NCBI GenBank assembly: GCA_903953895.1
Contig: CAJBLH010000027.1
Location: 1 to 64,000 of the forward strand
Source: an uncultured Desulfobacteraceae bacterium
GTDB taxonomy: Bacteria > Desulfobacterota > Desulfobacteria > Desulfobacterales > Desulfatirhabdiaceae
Direction of reading: 5' to 3'
Length of the DNA stretch: 64,000 bases
The position numbers and the translations under genes are program-made. Each line of letters opens with the position of its first letter. Position 1 is the first letter of the stretch. Below the pieces are notes generated by a model. It ran no database searches. It was not told the origin of the DNA and was given only the letters and a program-made list of their open reading frames with translations. Below, piece after piece: positions 8,679 through 17,792 of the stretch.

Positions 8679-10133
8679 TCAACAAGTCAAACACGGGTGG
8701 CGCGCCGCGCTGGTTTCATCCAACCGCCTCAATTTGGGCTTTCGCGGTGCATCATGAAGCATTTCAGGGTTTTCCTTCGCATCCTTGACCACGTTCTTGA
8801 AGGATTCGATGAAAACATCCAGGTCTTCCTTGGATTCGGTTTCAGTGGGTTCGATCATGATCGCCCCGTGGACCACCAGCGGAAAGTAAATGGTCGGTGG
8901 ATGAAATCCATAGTCGATCAATCGCTTGACCATATCCAGCGTCGTTACTTTTTCCGCCTCTTGATTTTTGTCCGAAAAAACGCATTCGTGCATGCATGGC
9001 CTGTCATAGGGCAGATGGAGGGTGTCTTTCAACTTTTCTTTGATATAATTGGCATTCAACACCGCCAGTTGGCTGACTTTTTTTAGCTCCGGCCCCAGAC
9101 TCAGGATGTAGCAGTACGCCCGGATCATCACCCCGACATGGCCGTAGAACCCATGCAGCTTTCCAACCGACTGCGGGAAATCCTCGGACAGAAAATACCG
9201 GCCGTCTTTTTCCGATACCCGTGGAACCGGCAAAAAGGGTTCCAGATACGTCTTGACGCAAACCGGACCCGAACCCGGCCCCCCACCGCCATGCGGCGTG
9301 GAAAACGTTTTGTGAAGATTCAAATGCAGCACATCCACGCCGATATCCCCCACACCGACGATCCCCATGATCGCATTCATGTTGGCACCGTCGGCATACA
9401 CCAACCCCCCCCTGGCATGCACGATTTCGGCAATCTGCTGGATATTTTCCTCGAAAAGACCAAGCGTATTGGGATTGGTGATCATGATCCCGGCCGTTTC
9501 CTCATCCATCACAGCCGCAATCGTTTCTGGAGACAGCACCCCCTGTTCGTTTGACTGGACATTCACGGGCCGATACCCGCACAGAGCGGCACTGGCCGGG
9601 TTGGTACCGTGTGCGGTATCCGGAACGATGATTTTTGAACGGGGAGCGCCCTTGCTCTGATGATACGCATGGAAGATGAGCATCCCGGCCAGCTCGCCGT
9701 GCGCACCAGCCGCCGGCTGCAAGGTGACGGCATCCATGCAGGTCAGCTCCGCCAGAAACCCCTGAAGGTCATACATCATTTTCAGAACACCCTGAGACAA
9801 TGACGCCGGCAGCAGGGGATGGGCCCCGGCAAATCCCGGCAGGGCGGCTTGTCTTTCATTGGTTTTGGGATTGTATTTCATGGTGCAGGATCCCAACGGG
9901 TACAGCCCCGTGTCCACCCCGAAATTCCATGTGGACAGGCGTGTATAATGGCGCACCACTTCCACTTCACTTAAATCGGGAAAATTGGGGCCTTCCCCGG
10001 CGATGGATGCGTCCAACGGGAAATATTCCACATCTCTTCGCGGCAAAGATATCCCGCAGCGCCCCTTCCTGCCCCTTTCCGTCAGCAAGGGCTCATTGAG
10101 AATCAGCCCGGTCGTACCTACCATTTCTTGCAT
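8679..10133 (-). CDS. gcvPB: Glycine dehydrogenase (decarboxylating) subunit 2
   Basis: C-terminal half of the split P-protein of the glycine cleavage system. It decarboxylates glycine and passes the aminomethyl group to lipoyl-GcvH. The pyridoxal-phosphate lysine is in LNLHKTFSTPHGGGGPGSG, near residue 270. Other family stretches are GSCTMKYNPK, PAAGAHGE and DTAHGTNPASA. The 484-residue length fits the separate subunit-2 form, not the fused protein of about 950 residues. The start has AGAGG at good spacing. It sits 94 bases after gcvPA and abuts lipB. Confidence 0.96.
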   Translation of the reverse strand: MQEMVGTTGLILNEPLLTERGRKGRCGISLPRRDVEYFPLDASIAGEGPNFPDLSEVEVVRHYTRLSTWNFGVDTGLYPLGSCTMKYNPKTNERQAALPGFAGAHPLLPASLSQGVLKMMYDLQGFLAELTCMDAVTLQPAAGAHGELAGMLIFHAYHQSKGAPRSKIIVPDTAHGTNPASAALCGYRPVNVQSNEQGVLSPETIAAVMDEETAGIMITNPNTLGLFEENIQQIAEIVHARGGLVYADGANMNAIMGIVGVGDIGVDVLHLNLHKTFSTPHGGGGPGSGPVCVKTYLEPFLPVPRVSEKDGRYFLSEDFPQSVGKLHGFYGHVGVMIRAYCYILSLGPELKKVSQLAVLNANYIKEKLKDTLHLPYDRPCMHECVFSDKNQEAEKVTTLDMVKRLIDYGFHPPTIYFPLVVHGAIMIEPTETESKEDLDVFIESFKNVVKDAKENPEMLHDAPRKPKLRRLDETSAARHPCLTC

Positions 10134-10227
10134 CGTGTCGCCTCTTTTCGTAAAGCGATAAATTCGCTTGATTTTGTATTGCGATCCATACCGGCTCGTT
10201 CTGGTAACCCCTCATCCGTCTCATCCA

Positions 10228-11559
10228 TCAGGCCGTCAAGCTATCGATCAGCCGGTCCATGTCTTTCCTGGTTTTGGTTTCCGTAGCACACAGCAGGTAA
10301 TGGTCGGTCAGCTCCGGATAATATGGGGACAGCGGCAATCCCGCCACCATTTTTTCATCGAGTAATCGCTGATAGGTGGTGTCAAAGCCGGGTTTAAATT
10401 GGACAACGAATTCATTGAAAGTCGATGCCGCAAAAGGAATCTTGAACCCAGCCCGGCAAAGCCGATCTTTGAGATATTCGGCCTTGTCGTAGTTGAGCCG
10501 CGCCAGCTCGCGCAGGCCCGTCCCCCCCAGAGACGCCATATAAACCGCACTGGTCATGGCACACAAACCGCTGTTGCTGCAGATATTGGAAGTGGCTTTT
10601 TCCCGCCGGATGTGCTGTTCGCGGGTGGAAAGCGTCAGAACAAAACCCTGCTTGCCGTCTTTGTCGTGGGTTTTACCCACCAGACGTCCGGGCATATTGC
10701 GCATATAGTCTTTCTTGCAAGCAAACATCCCGACGCCCGGCCCGCCGTAACTTTGGGGAATACCGAAGCTTTGCCCTTCTCCACACACGATGTCGGCCCC
10801 CTGGCTTCCGGGGTTCTTGATCAGTCCGAAGGCCAGGGGTTCGGTAAAAGAAGCCACCAGAAGGGTTTTGGAACCTTGCGTCATGTTGCTTACCAGGGAA
10901 AGGTCCTCAATACACCCGAAGAAATTCGGCGATTGGACGGCTACAGCGGCCAGACCGTCCATGGATGTCAGTTGTGAAAAATCGGTCCTGCCGTCGGCGC
11001 AATACGGCAGCTCGATGATTTCAAAATCTCCGGGCCCCAGATACGTGCGCACGACACGCCGGTAGAGCGGGTGAATCAGACTGGATACCGCCAGTTTTTT
11101 CGATCGCGTGATGCGGGAGGCCATCAGGAGCGCCTCGGCCAGAGCCGATGCGCCGTCATACATCGATGCATTGGCAACCTCCATCCCCAGCAGAAAGGCA
11201 ACCAGGCTCTGATATTCGAAAATCCCCTGCAGGGTGCCCTGACTGATTTCAGGCTGATAGGGTGTGTATGCCGTATAGAATTCCGACCGGCCAAGCAGAA
11301 AAGGAACGGTTGCCGGAATATGATGCTCGTAACTGCCGGCCCCCATGTAAACCTTGTAATGGGGGGCTGCCGCCATGCTGTCGGCCAGAGCCGCCATATG
11401 CGCATTCAGCTCCCACTCGGTCATGGGCTCGGGCAGGTTGAGATCATTCTTACGACGACACGCCTCGGGAATTGTCGAAAAAAGCGCATCGAGGCTGTCT
11501 GCACCGACCACCTGAAGCATTTCCGCAATATCTTGTTCGGTATGAGGCAGGTATCTCAT
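10228..11559 (-). CDS. gcvPA: Glycine dehydrogenase (decarboxylating) subunit 1
   Basis: N-terminal half of the split P-protein; it forms the alpha2beta2 decarboxylase with GcvPB. Family-typical segments include MRYLPHTEQDIAEML, AGSYEHHIPATVPFLLGRSE, TAYTPYQPEISQGTLQ, SMYDGASALAEA and RGQIVG-like PGRLVGKT. The length is 443 residues. The ATG overlaps the gcvH stop (ATGA), with AAAGGGA upstream, indicating tight coupling to gcvH. Confidence 0.96.
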   Translation of the reverse strand: MRYLPHTEQDIAEMLQVVGADSLDALFSTIPEACRRKNDLNLPEPMTEWELNAHMAALADSMAAAPHYKVYMGAGSYEHHIPATVPFLLGRSEFYTAYTPYQPEISQGTLQGIFEYQSLVAFLLGMEVANASMYDGASALAEALLMASRITRSKKLAVSSLIHPLYRRVVRTYLGPGDFEIIELPYCADGRTDFSQLTSMDGLAAVAVQSPNFFGCIEDLSLVSNMTQGSKTLLVASFTEPLAFGLIKNPGSQGADIVCGEGQSFGIPQSYGGPGVGMFACKKDYMRNMPGRLVGKTHDKDGKQGFVLTLSTREQHIRREKATSNICSNSGLCAMTSAVYMASLGGTGLRELARLNYDKAEYLKDRLCRAGFKIPFAASTFNEFVVQFKPGFDTTYQRLLDEKMVAGLPLSPYYPELTDHYLLCATETKTRKDMDRLIDSLTA

Positions 11560-11963
11560 TTTCCCATCCCTTTCAGCATTTCAAGGTAGGCGTCCTTGTT
11601 CATCAACTGATTCAATTCAGATGAATCGTCCGGCTTCACGTCTATAATCCAGCCTTTGTCATAGGGATCCTGATTCACGAGTTCCGGGGAACCTTCGAGA
11701 TCCGTATTGACGGCAAGCACTTCGCACGTAATGGGGATCAACATCTCGGCCACGGCCTTGATGGATTCCAGGGTTCCAAACACATCACCCTTCTTGAAGG
11801 TGGCTCCGATCTCTGGAACTTCTATAAAAACGATTTCTCCGAGCTGATCTTGAGCGTAGTCGGAAATGCCGATCCGGACTTTTCCGTCCTTGACTCTCGA
11901 CCATTCATGATCGGTTGAATACAGAACATTTTCCGGCAAATTCATTTCATTGATTTCTTTCAT
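11556..11963 (-). CDS. gcvH: Glycine cleavage system H protein
   Basis: Lipoyl carrier of the glycine cleavage complex, 135 residues. The lipoylated lysine is K69 in FGTLESIKAVAEM. Start region LPENVLYSTDHEW and end region SELNQLMNKDAYLEML are standard. I use ATG 11963, seven bases after a perfect AGGAGG; the frame extends to 12137 but the extra residues are not H-protein-like. It is first in the five-gene operon. The 284 bases upstream (11964-12247) contain no glycine-riboswitch core I could recognise, only AT-rich leader. Confidence 0.97.
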   Translation of the reverse strand: MKEINEMNLPENVLYSTDHEWSRVKDGKVRIGISDYAQDQLGEIVFIEVPEIGATFKKGDVFGTLESIKAVAEMLIPITCEVLAVNTDLEGSPELVNQDPYDKGWIIDVKPDDSSELNQLMNKDAYLEMLKGMGK

Positions 11964-12247
11964 GGCTGTTCCTCCTGTAGTGGTTAGATCATGTGGATAT
12001 ATCTTATATCTAATCACCAAGTGTTGCAATTGGGAAAGGCAAATGGAATCATGATGATATTGTGAAAATAGATTTGAATGGCAAGCAATTGATGCACAGT
12101 TACTTGATCCCTTGGATCGGCTACAATCCCGGCACAAACAGGATTTAACTCCACATATCGACTACAGACCAAAAGATGCGCATCTGCACTGATCGTACTC
12201 GACTTGAAACGTCCTTTAGCAAAATAAATAATAAATCTGTCCCCTTT

Positions 12248-12850
12248 TTATCTGTTGGCTTTTTCCAAAGCCTGGATCAGTTCTTCCAGTGCAGGCCGGC
12301 GGTTGATGTCTCCCACTTTTGTGTAGCGCAGAATACCGGCCTTGTCGATGACAAACAGCGCCCGTTCGGCCATGCCATCCCCGCGCAGTACACCGAATTG
12401 ATCTGCTGTGGCGCCGTGCGGCCAGAAATCCGACAGCACCGGAAACCACAGATTTCCCATTTGTCGGGTCCAGGAGTACAGGGTCGGAAGATTGTCCACG
12501 GTAATGCCAAGAAGAACAGCATCCTGCTCATCGAACAACCCCTTGGTGATATTGTATCCCGGCCATTGATCCGAGCATACCGGGGTCCAAGCTGCGGGTA
12601 CAAAGGAGATCACAACGTTTTTCTTTCCGCGATACTGTTTTAAAGAAACAGGCTCTCCGCTCAGGGACGGCAGTGTGAATTCCGGGGCCGGTTCTCCCAT
12701 CTTGACTTTCAACGTGCTGTCAATTGGTTTTAACTGGCCGGGATTGTAGATATTCTCTTTATATGCATCTGAAAGCGCGAATACGGGTACAGATGACCAC
12801 AGGATCAAAACGGCGATTGCCGATACAATAATACTCTGAAATAATGGCAT
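12248..12850 (-). CDS. Exported peroxiredoxin-like (AhpC/TSA) protein
   Basis: A 200-residue thioredoxin-fold protein with an N-terminal signal or anchor segment (about residues 1-26, ending SVPVFALS). The peroxidatic site is PAAWTPVCSDQW, fitting the PxxxTxxC rule of peroxiredoxins. MGEPAPEFTLPSLSGEPVSL is the usual N-terminal beta hairpin. A later GVLRGDGMAERALFVIDKAGI gives the conserved Arg. It should reduce peroxides in the periplasm. It lies 20 bases behind the TlpA-like thioredoxin gene, which could serve as reductant, and has a GGAGGGG ribosome site. No second, resolving Cys is evident, so it may be a 1-Cys type. Confidence 0.87.
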   Translation of the reverse strand: MPLFQSIIVSAIAVLILWSSVPVFALSDAYKENIYNPGQLKPIDSTLKVKMGEPAPEFTLPSLSGEPVSLKQYRGKKNVVISFVPAAWTPVCSDQWPGYNITKGLFDEQDAVLLGITVDNLPTLYSWTRQMGNLWFPVLSDFWPHGATADQFGVLRGDGMAERALFVIDKAGILRYTKVGDINRRPALEELIQALEKANR

Positions 12851-12870
12851 AACCCCTCCATTGCAAGATG

Positions 12871-13440
12871 CTATTTATTTAGTTGTGTCTGAATCACTTT
12901 CAGAAAACCGGCGTTGTCGGCGATTGGCCCCAGCTTGGAATAAAAAATGGCGTGACTGCCGTCTTTAAGGATTTTGATTCCGATAAAATAAGGTGTTCTG
13001 ACTTCGCCAAGCTGTTTGTGAACGACAAAATCGCCGTCGGGAAACAATGGAAACTGAACCGAATATGTTTTTTTGAAATATTCAACTTCAAACGGAGAAT
13101 TGCCAACGCCGATGCCCACAATCTTCACCTTGTCTTTCAGTTTTTCGCTGCTCTGGATCTTTGCATACAGGTCATTGATGCTGGGAGCTTCCTTCTGGCA
13201 ATGTGGGCAGTACATGCTGAAGATTTCGATAATAATTACGGAAGCCTTGATCTGGGGGATGGAAAAAGTTCCTTCTCCTTTGACGCTGAGATATGACCGA
13301 TAACCGGCATCGGACGGAATGGGCAGCCGGATATCCGGCAGCTTTCCGCCTTCGGCTGGCGGTGCAACTTCAGCGGCAGAAAAAGCAGGCAAAACCAATA
13401 TATAAGCTATAATTGACAGCATTATCCACAGATTCTTCAT
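12871..13440 (-). CDS. TlpA-like exported thioredoxin-family protein
   Basis: A 189-residue protein with a signal peptide (MKNLWIMLSIIAYILVLPAFSAAE). A thioredoxin-like domain follows, with redox motif CPHC in IIEIFSMYCPHCQKEAPS. The cis-Pro region reads EVRTPYFIGIKIL. TlpA/ResA-type proteins reduce disulfides or support cytochrome maturation in the periplasm; the CPHC motif is more oxidising, DsbA-like. It is immediately upstream of an exported peroxiredoxin, so the pair may form a small periplasmic antioxidant module. The start follows GGAGGACAACCATC. Confidence 0.87.
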   Translation of the reverse strand: MKNLWIMLSIIAYILVLPAFSAAEVAPPAEGGKLPDIRLPIPSDAGYRSYLSVKGEGTFSIPQIKASVIIIEIFSMYCPHCQKEAPSINDLYAKIQSSEKLKDKVKIVGIGVGNSPFEVEYFKKTYSVQFPLFPDGDFVVHKQLGEVRTPYFIGIKILKDGSHAIFYSKLGPIADNAGFLKVIQTQLNK

Positions 13441-13486
13441 GATGGTTGTCCTCCACTGGCAAAAAAGTGAGATGTCAGCCGTTCAT

Positions 13487-14620
13487 TCAAACAGTTGTGA
13501 CCGGAATAGGAATCATTCCGAAATTGACTTCGAGAAACTGGATCACTGTTTCATGCATGTCCTGAACTGTCAATTGATCGAGACACTGGCTGATTTCCGA
13601 GTTGTCACACCCTTTGCGGCGGCAGGGAATACAGGGCATGTTTTTGGAAATCACCGCATGTCGACTGCCCATCGGCGCCCAGCATACGGCTGGGGAAGGC
13701 CCGAATATCCCCAGCGTTGGAATGCCGACTGCAGCCGCCAGGTGAAGGGCCGCCGTGTCAACTCCGATGAATGCGTGGCAGGCGGAAAGAACGGCGGCCA
13801 GTTCACCGATGGATGTTTTCCCTGCCAGATTGATGGGTTTGATTCGGCAGCGCGCCACCACTTGGTCGGCGCGGTCGCGCTCCTCCGATGATCCAGTGAT
13901 GACGACTGTCATTTCATAATGCTGCCGGACCGTATCGATCAATTCGACGCAGGAATCCACCTGCAATTCCTTGTATTTCCAAAGGGAAAACGGATGAAAT
14001 GCCAGAATCGGGCGGTTCATGGGAATATTTTCACGGGTAAAGAGCCGGGCAGCAGCCTGTTTACGATAAGAGGGAACAGTGATGTGCAGGGTTCTGTCAT
14101 AAATCTTCAGATCCAGGGGGGACAGGATATTCAGATTGTGTTCGACGGCATATTGCGCACCTTCGTCTGGTGGGGTGACCAGGTGCGTAAATACGCGGTT
14201 TCGCCACAGCTTGCCATCGTCGGCAAACCGACCGATTCGCGTTCTTGCCCCGGAAAATCCGGCAATGATCGCGCCACGGGTACCGGTACGCAGGTCGATC
14301 GTCAGGTCAAAACGGTGCGCGCGAAGTTCCTGAAGCCAGTGAACTTGATCGAGAATTACCGCCTTCAGGGATTTCCGTTCTTTTCGGACCGTTATGACCG
14401 TGGATGCCAGGGAACAATCCGCGATGATTTCCCTGGCTTTTTCGCGAACGCAGACCACAATCAGGGAGTTCGGAAAATTATCCCTGAGGGCTCTTACGGC
14501 CGGAAGCGTCAGAATGACATCGCCGATATCGCCTAACTGAATCAGAAGGATGCATTTAAAGGATGATAGGGGGAAGTGACTTCGGTCAATTAATCCCTCT
14601 TTCTTTCTTGACAGATTCAT
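13487..14620 (-). CDS. Glycosyltransferase family 9 (heptosyltransferase-like)
   Basis: A 377-residue cytoplasmic GT-B enzyme of the lipopolysaccharide heptosyltransferase family. The N-terminal domain begins KCILLIQLGDIGDVILTLPA, the GT9 hallmark. The C-terminal nucleotide-sugar half has ILAFHPFSLWKYK, VVITGSSEERDRAD, INLAGKTSIGELAAVL and FIGVDTAALHLAAAVGIPTLGIFGP, where the D-T-A-A-x-H-L-A block is diagnostic. A run of Cys (CIPCRRKGC) follows, as in many family members. It probably adds heptose or a related sugar to the LPS core. The start at ATG 14620 overlaps the upstream J-domain gene by 35 bases and follows CAGGAAG; the longer frame reads through that gene. Confidence 0.88.
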   Translation of the reverse strand: MNLSRKKEGLIDRSHFPLSSFKCILLIQLGDIGDVILTLPAVRALRDNFPNSLIVVCVREKAREIIADCSLASTVITVRKERKSLKAVILDQVHWLQELRAHRFDLTIDLRTGTRGAIIAGFSGARTRIGRFADDGKLWRNRVFTHLVTPPDEGAQYAVEHNLNILSPLDLKIYDRTLHITVPSYRKQAAARLFTRENIPMNRPILAFHPFSLWKYKELQVDSCVELIDTVRQHYEMTVVITGSSEERDRADQVVARCRIKPINLAGKTSIGELAAVLSACHAFIGVDTAALHLAAAVGIPTLGIFGPSPAVCWAPMGSRHAVISKNMPCIPCRRKGCDNSEISQCLDQLTVQDMHETVIQFLEVNFGMIPIPVTTV

Positions 14621-15332
14621 AGGCTTCCTGAATTTCATTGAATTTGTCGTTTGCGAACTTGATAAATTCATCGGGCAGTCCCTTGGCGATGATTTTGTCC
14701 GGGTGGTATTCAGAAACCAGCTTGCGATATTGCTTCTTGATCTGCTCATCCGTATCGCCGGATGTGCATCCCAGAACTGCATAGGATTTGTTCACATCAC
14801 GGGCATATCGAGAACGCATGGCGACATACTGGGCGCTATTGAAGCCAAAAATGGACGCTGCCGACTGGATCAGGCGCTCTTCGCTTGGCTTGATCCCGCC
14901 ATCGGACACCGATACCCGAAGCAGAATGTCCATCATCAGCTCCAGCATCTGAGGCTGAACATGAAACTGCCCGTAAAACTGAGATGCAAAACTTTCAAAG
15001 GATTCGGGAGACTCCTGTGCAGCCATGAAGATATTGGCGGCCACCTGCTGACTTTCCGGACTCAGGTTCAGATCATATGTCATGAACTGCCGGACGGCGT
15101 CCATTTCCTCGCGAGATATCTGGCCGTCCGTCCTGGCCAGTTTGCCCAGCATGGAAAACGTGGCGACAAAAAAAGTGATCTGGGATGATTCACCATATGA
15201 CAGATGCATGTTCGGCGAACTGCCCGCAGGTTTGTCAAACGCATGGCCGAACACGGCGCCGGCAATGGCGCCGATCGGGCCGCCCAAGGCAAAGCCAATG
15301 GCCCCTCCAACCAATTTTCCGATGATACTCAT
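14586..15332 (-). CDS. DjlA-like TerB/J-domain co-chaperone
   Basis: A 248-residue protein with three parts. A glycine-zipper N-terminus (VGGAIGFALGGPIGAIAGAVFG) could insert into the membrane. A TerB-like helical domain follows (FSMLGKLARTDGQISREEMDA, then VSDGGIKPSEERLI). The C-terminal J domain has the HPDK tripeptide (SEYHPDKIIAKG) that stimulates DnaK ATPase. This matches DjlA, a membrane-attached DnaK partner, except that a Gly zipper replaces the usual single transmembrane helix. It overlaps the GT9 gene downstream. Confidence 0.85.
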   Translation of the reverse strand: MSIIGKLVGGAIGFALGGPIGAIAGAVFGHAFDKPAGSSPNMHLSYGESSQITFFVATFSMLGKLARTDGQISREEMDAVRQFMTYDLNLSPESQQVAANIFMAAQESPESFESFASQFYGQFHVQPQMLELMMDILLRVSVSDGGIKPSEERLIQSAASIFGFNSAQYVAMRSRYARDVNKSYAVLGCTSGDTDEQIKKQYRKLVSEYHPDKIIAKGLPDEFIKFANDKFNEIQEAYESVKKERGIN

Positions 15333-15478
15333 AACGATCTATCCTGTATTTCTTTTTTTTGCATGACGACCTCAGCCATATCAATCTGCGTTTTCCGATA
15401 GATCCACCTGCCTGTGGGAGATGGATGGGGTGAGAGCTAAAAAAGCGCAGATTAAGCCATATGAAAGTATATTATCCG

Positions 15479-17338
15479 TTAACGATTCAACGACGATTCA
15501 ATCTCATCGAGAAAACGGCTCTTTCTGTTGAACTGGCCTTTCCGATATCCTGCACTGGTCAAATAAAGATATTTTTCCGAACGGGTCACGGCCACATACA
15601 TCAGTCGGCGTTCTTCATACAGACCGGCAGTCGTTTCTATAGACCGCCAGTGTGGGAAAAGCTGCTCTTCGCATCCTACGACAAAGACCACATGAAATTC
15701 AAGACCTTTGGCAGCATGAATCGTCGAGAGGCTGACCCCCCGGGATTGTTCTTCCTCATCCTCTTTCCGGTCTTCCCGGATCAGGGCTGCTTCTTCCAGA
15801 TAATCCACGATTGTATCTTTCTGGGAGGCTGAAAATATCAACTGTTCGATATTTTCCTGTCTGGAGGTAAAGTCCATGGTATCGGATTTGACGTGTTCCT
15901 TCAGATAGGCTATGTAATTGACCCGATCGAGTACCGTTTGAATAGCCTGCGCCGGTTTCATCTCCCGGATGTCATTCAGAAGTTCCAGAAGAGCCTTGAG
16001 TGCTTGATAAACTTTCGGAGCCAGGACGGTTTCGCTCAGAGCAATCCGGGCAGATTCCTGAAAGCTGATGTCCGGAGTTTTCAATGACATCAACTTCTTA
16101 ACGGCCCCCGGACCCATGCCGCGCTTGGGCGTGTTGACAATCCGATCGAAGGCTGCATCGTCTTTGACGAAGGCCGCTGCGGTCAGATAACAGTTTAAAT
16201 CCAGGATTTCCTTTCGTTCAAAAAAGCCTTTTCCGCCCAGCATGCGATATGGAATGCCCGCCTGGCGGAACGCCTTTTCAAAAGACAGAGAACAGAACTT
16301 GGTCCGGTACAGCACCGCCATTTTATCCAGCGGAATATCCATGCCTTTAAGACTGAGAATCTTTCTGGAAATCCAGTCGGCTTCCTCGTTGTCATTATCG
16401 AAATCATAGAGTTCCACCTTGCCGCCGTGCTTTTCCGAAAAACATTTTTTTTCCAGTTTGTGGGCGTTGTATCCAATCAGGTTATTGGCAACCTGAACGA
16501 TTTCATCTGCAGAGCGGTAGTTTTGCTCGAGTCTGAAGATTCTGGCGCCCTTATATTTATTCTGGAAATCCAGAAAATGATCCACATTGCTGCCCCGGAA
16601 GGAATAGATGGCCTGCCAGTCATCGCCAACGCAAAAGAGCTTTCCGTCTTTCATCAGCAGCCCGGTCAGCTCTTCTTGGATGTTGTTGGTGTCCTGGTAT
16701 TCATCGCAGAGAATATAATCGAAGAGATTCTGGTAATAAGCCCTCACGGAAGCATGATCCCGCAGCAGGTTTCGTGTCAGAAAAAGAATGTTGTCGAAAT
16801 CCACGGCATTCTTGGATTTCAGTTCCTGCTCATAGCGATGATAAATATCGATCATCCGTTTTCTGGCAACCCGCGGCTTATGTGTAAAATAAGTTTCCGG
16901 AGACCCCGAGTTTTTGGCATTGGAAATTTCCGCGGCGATAACGGGTACAAAAGACTTCTCGATATTCATTTCGCCGACAGCGATATCCTTGATCAGTTTC
17001 TGCTGTTGATAGGTGGCATAGATTTGCAGCGGCTGCTGGTAGCCCATCAGCGCACAGTGTTCCTTGAAAATTTTATAGCAGGCGGAATGAAAGGTGCGGA
17101 CCCACGGAAATCGAAACAGTGGAATGCCGGTCTGCTCCACCAGCCGGGACTTCATCTCTTCGGCGGCCTTGTTGGTGAAGGTAATGGCCAGAATGCGGTC
17201 TGATGGGATGTTGCATGTAATCAAATGGGCGATTTTGGCGGTTAGGGTTCGGGTTTTTCCAGAACCTGCCCCGGCAACGACCAGGGTAGGGGAATCCAGA
17301 TATTCGACAGCCTGTTGCTGCTGACCAGAGAGGTTCAT
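15479..17338 (-). CDS. UvrD/Rep-family SF1 DNA helicase
   Basis: A 619-residue ATP-dependent 3'-5' helicase. Motif Q and Walker A read LSGQQQQAVEYL and VVAGAGSGKTRTLTAKI; Walker B is LCDEYQDTNN. Motif III is CVGDDWQAIYSFRGS, and motif V/VI STIHAAKGLEFHVVFVVG and YVAVTRSEKYLYL. It is shorter than typical UvrD (about 720) or Rep (about 670), ending soon after motif VI without the C-terminal extension. That makes it nearer Rep, probably for replication-fork restart or repair. It is not part of an obvious operon. Confidence 0.92.
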   Translation of the reverse strand: MNLSGQQQQAVEYLDSPTLVVAGAGSGKTRTLTAKIAHLITCNIPSDRILAITFTNKAAEEMKSRLVEQTGIPLFRFPWVRTFHSACYKIFKEHCALMGYQQPLQIYATYQQQKLIKDIAVGEMNIEKSFVPVIAAEISNAKNSGSPETYFTHKPRVARKRMIDIYHRYEQELKSKNAVDFDNILFLTRNLLRDHASVRAYYQNLFDYILCDEYQDTNNIQEELTGLLMKDGKLFCVGDDWQAIYSFRGSNVDHFLDFQNKYKGARIFRLEQNYRSADEIVQVANNLIGYNAHKLEKKCFSEKHGGKVELYDFDNDNEEADWISRKILSLKGMDIPLDKMAVLYRTKFCSLSFEKAFRQAGIPYRMLGGKGFFERKEILDLNCYLTAAAFVKDDAAFDRIVNTPKRGMGPGAVKKLMSLKTPDISFQESARIALSETVLAPKVYQALKALLELLNDIREMKPAQAIQTVLDRVNYIAYLKEHVKSDTMDFTSRQENIEQLIFSASQKDTIVDYLEEAALIREDRKEDEEEQSRGVSLSTIHAAKGLEFHVVFVVGCEEQLFPHWRSIETTAGLYEERRLMYVAVTRSEKYLYLTSAGYRKGQFNRKSRFLDEIESSLNR

Positions 17339-17386
17339 TATAATCCGTGAGTGATTGGGGGTTAAAATGTGTCATTTCATCGTTGG

Positions 17387-17411
17387 CCGTTGACCGTCAA
17401 CGGTGCTTTTT
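17387..17411 (+). terminator. Short hairpin followed by T-run
   Basis: CCGTTGA-CCG-TCAACGG forms a perfect seven-base stem (17387-17403), followed by TGC and six Ts. It has terminator form on the plus strand, but no plus-strand gene ends here. It lies between the 3' end of the FmdB gene and the 5' end of the helicase gene, both on the minus strand, so its role is uncertain. Confidence 0.3.
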
Positions 17412-17497
17412 GGTATCGTTTGCTGGAAAACGCCTAACACGCAAAAAATATCAATTGTCCAAGAGGTTGCGGCAGACCGCCGCAATCTTCATTTAGC

Positions 17498-17695
17498 TCA
17501 GGAAAATCCCCTGCTCGGTGCGGGGGAAGCGCAGGCTCCGGAGCTGGTTCTTCCCAGAAAACCGGCGCAACTGATGAGCTTTCGGGTTTCAATCGAGCCG
17601 CAGCAGGGGCAGGAAATTTTTTTTTCTTTGTCGTTGAAAACCAGTCGTTCGAAATTCTGATGGCAGGTTTCGCATTCGTATTCAAAAATGGGCAT
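17498..17695 (-). CDS. FmdB-family zinc-ribbon protein
   Basis: A 65-residue protein starting MPIFEYECETCHQNFE, the hallmark of the FmdB/CxxC_CXXC_SSSS family. A second CPCCG follows about 20 residues later, so a single zinc ribbon is expected. A Ser/Ala/Pro-rich tail follows. Members are putative regulators, but the family function is not settled. The start at 17695 is five bases after AAAGGAGG; a Met one codon earlier is too close to the ribosome site. It lies 97 bases after exonuclease III. Confidence 0.85.
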   Translation of the reverse strand: MPIFEYECETCHQNFERLVFNDKEKKISCPCCGSIETRKLISCAGFLGRTSSGACASPAPSRGFS

Positions 17696-17792
17696 CATGT
17701 CCTCCTTTGATTTGTGTTTGTCCGGCAATGATATGCCGGGTTTATTTTTATCATTTTCCCTTAAGAGCCGAATCCATACGAAATGATTCATT

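Noticed and set aside
11964..12247. Possible glycine riboswitch upstream of gcvH
   Set aside because: I could not find the conserved aptamer core or a tandem arrangement in the leader.
12210..12255. AATAAATCTGTCCCCTTTTT-like string as a mobile element end
   Set aside because: Only one copy was noticed and no transposase remnant or inverted repeat accompanies it.
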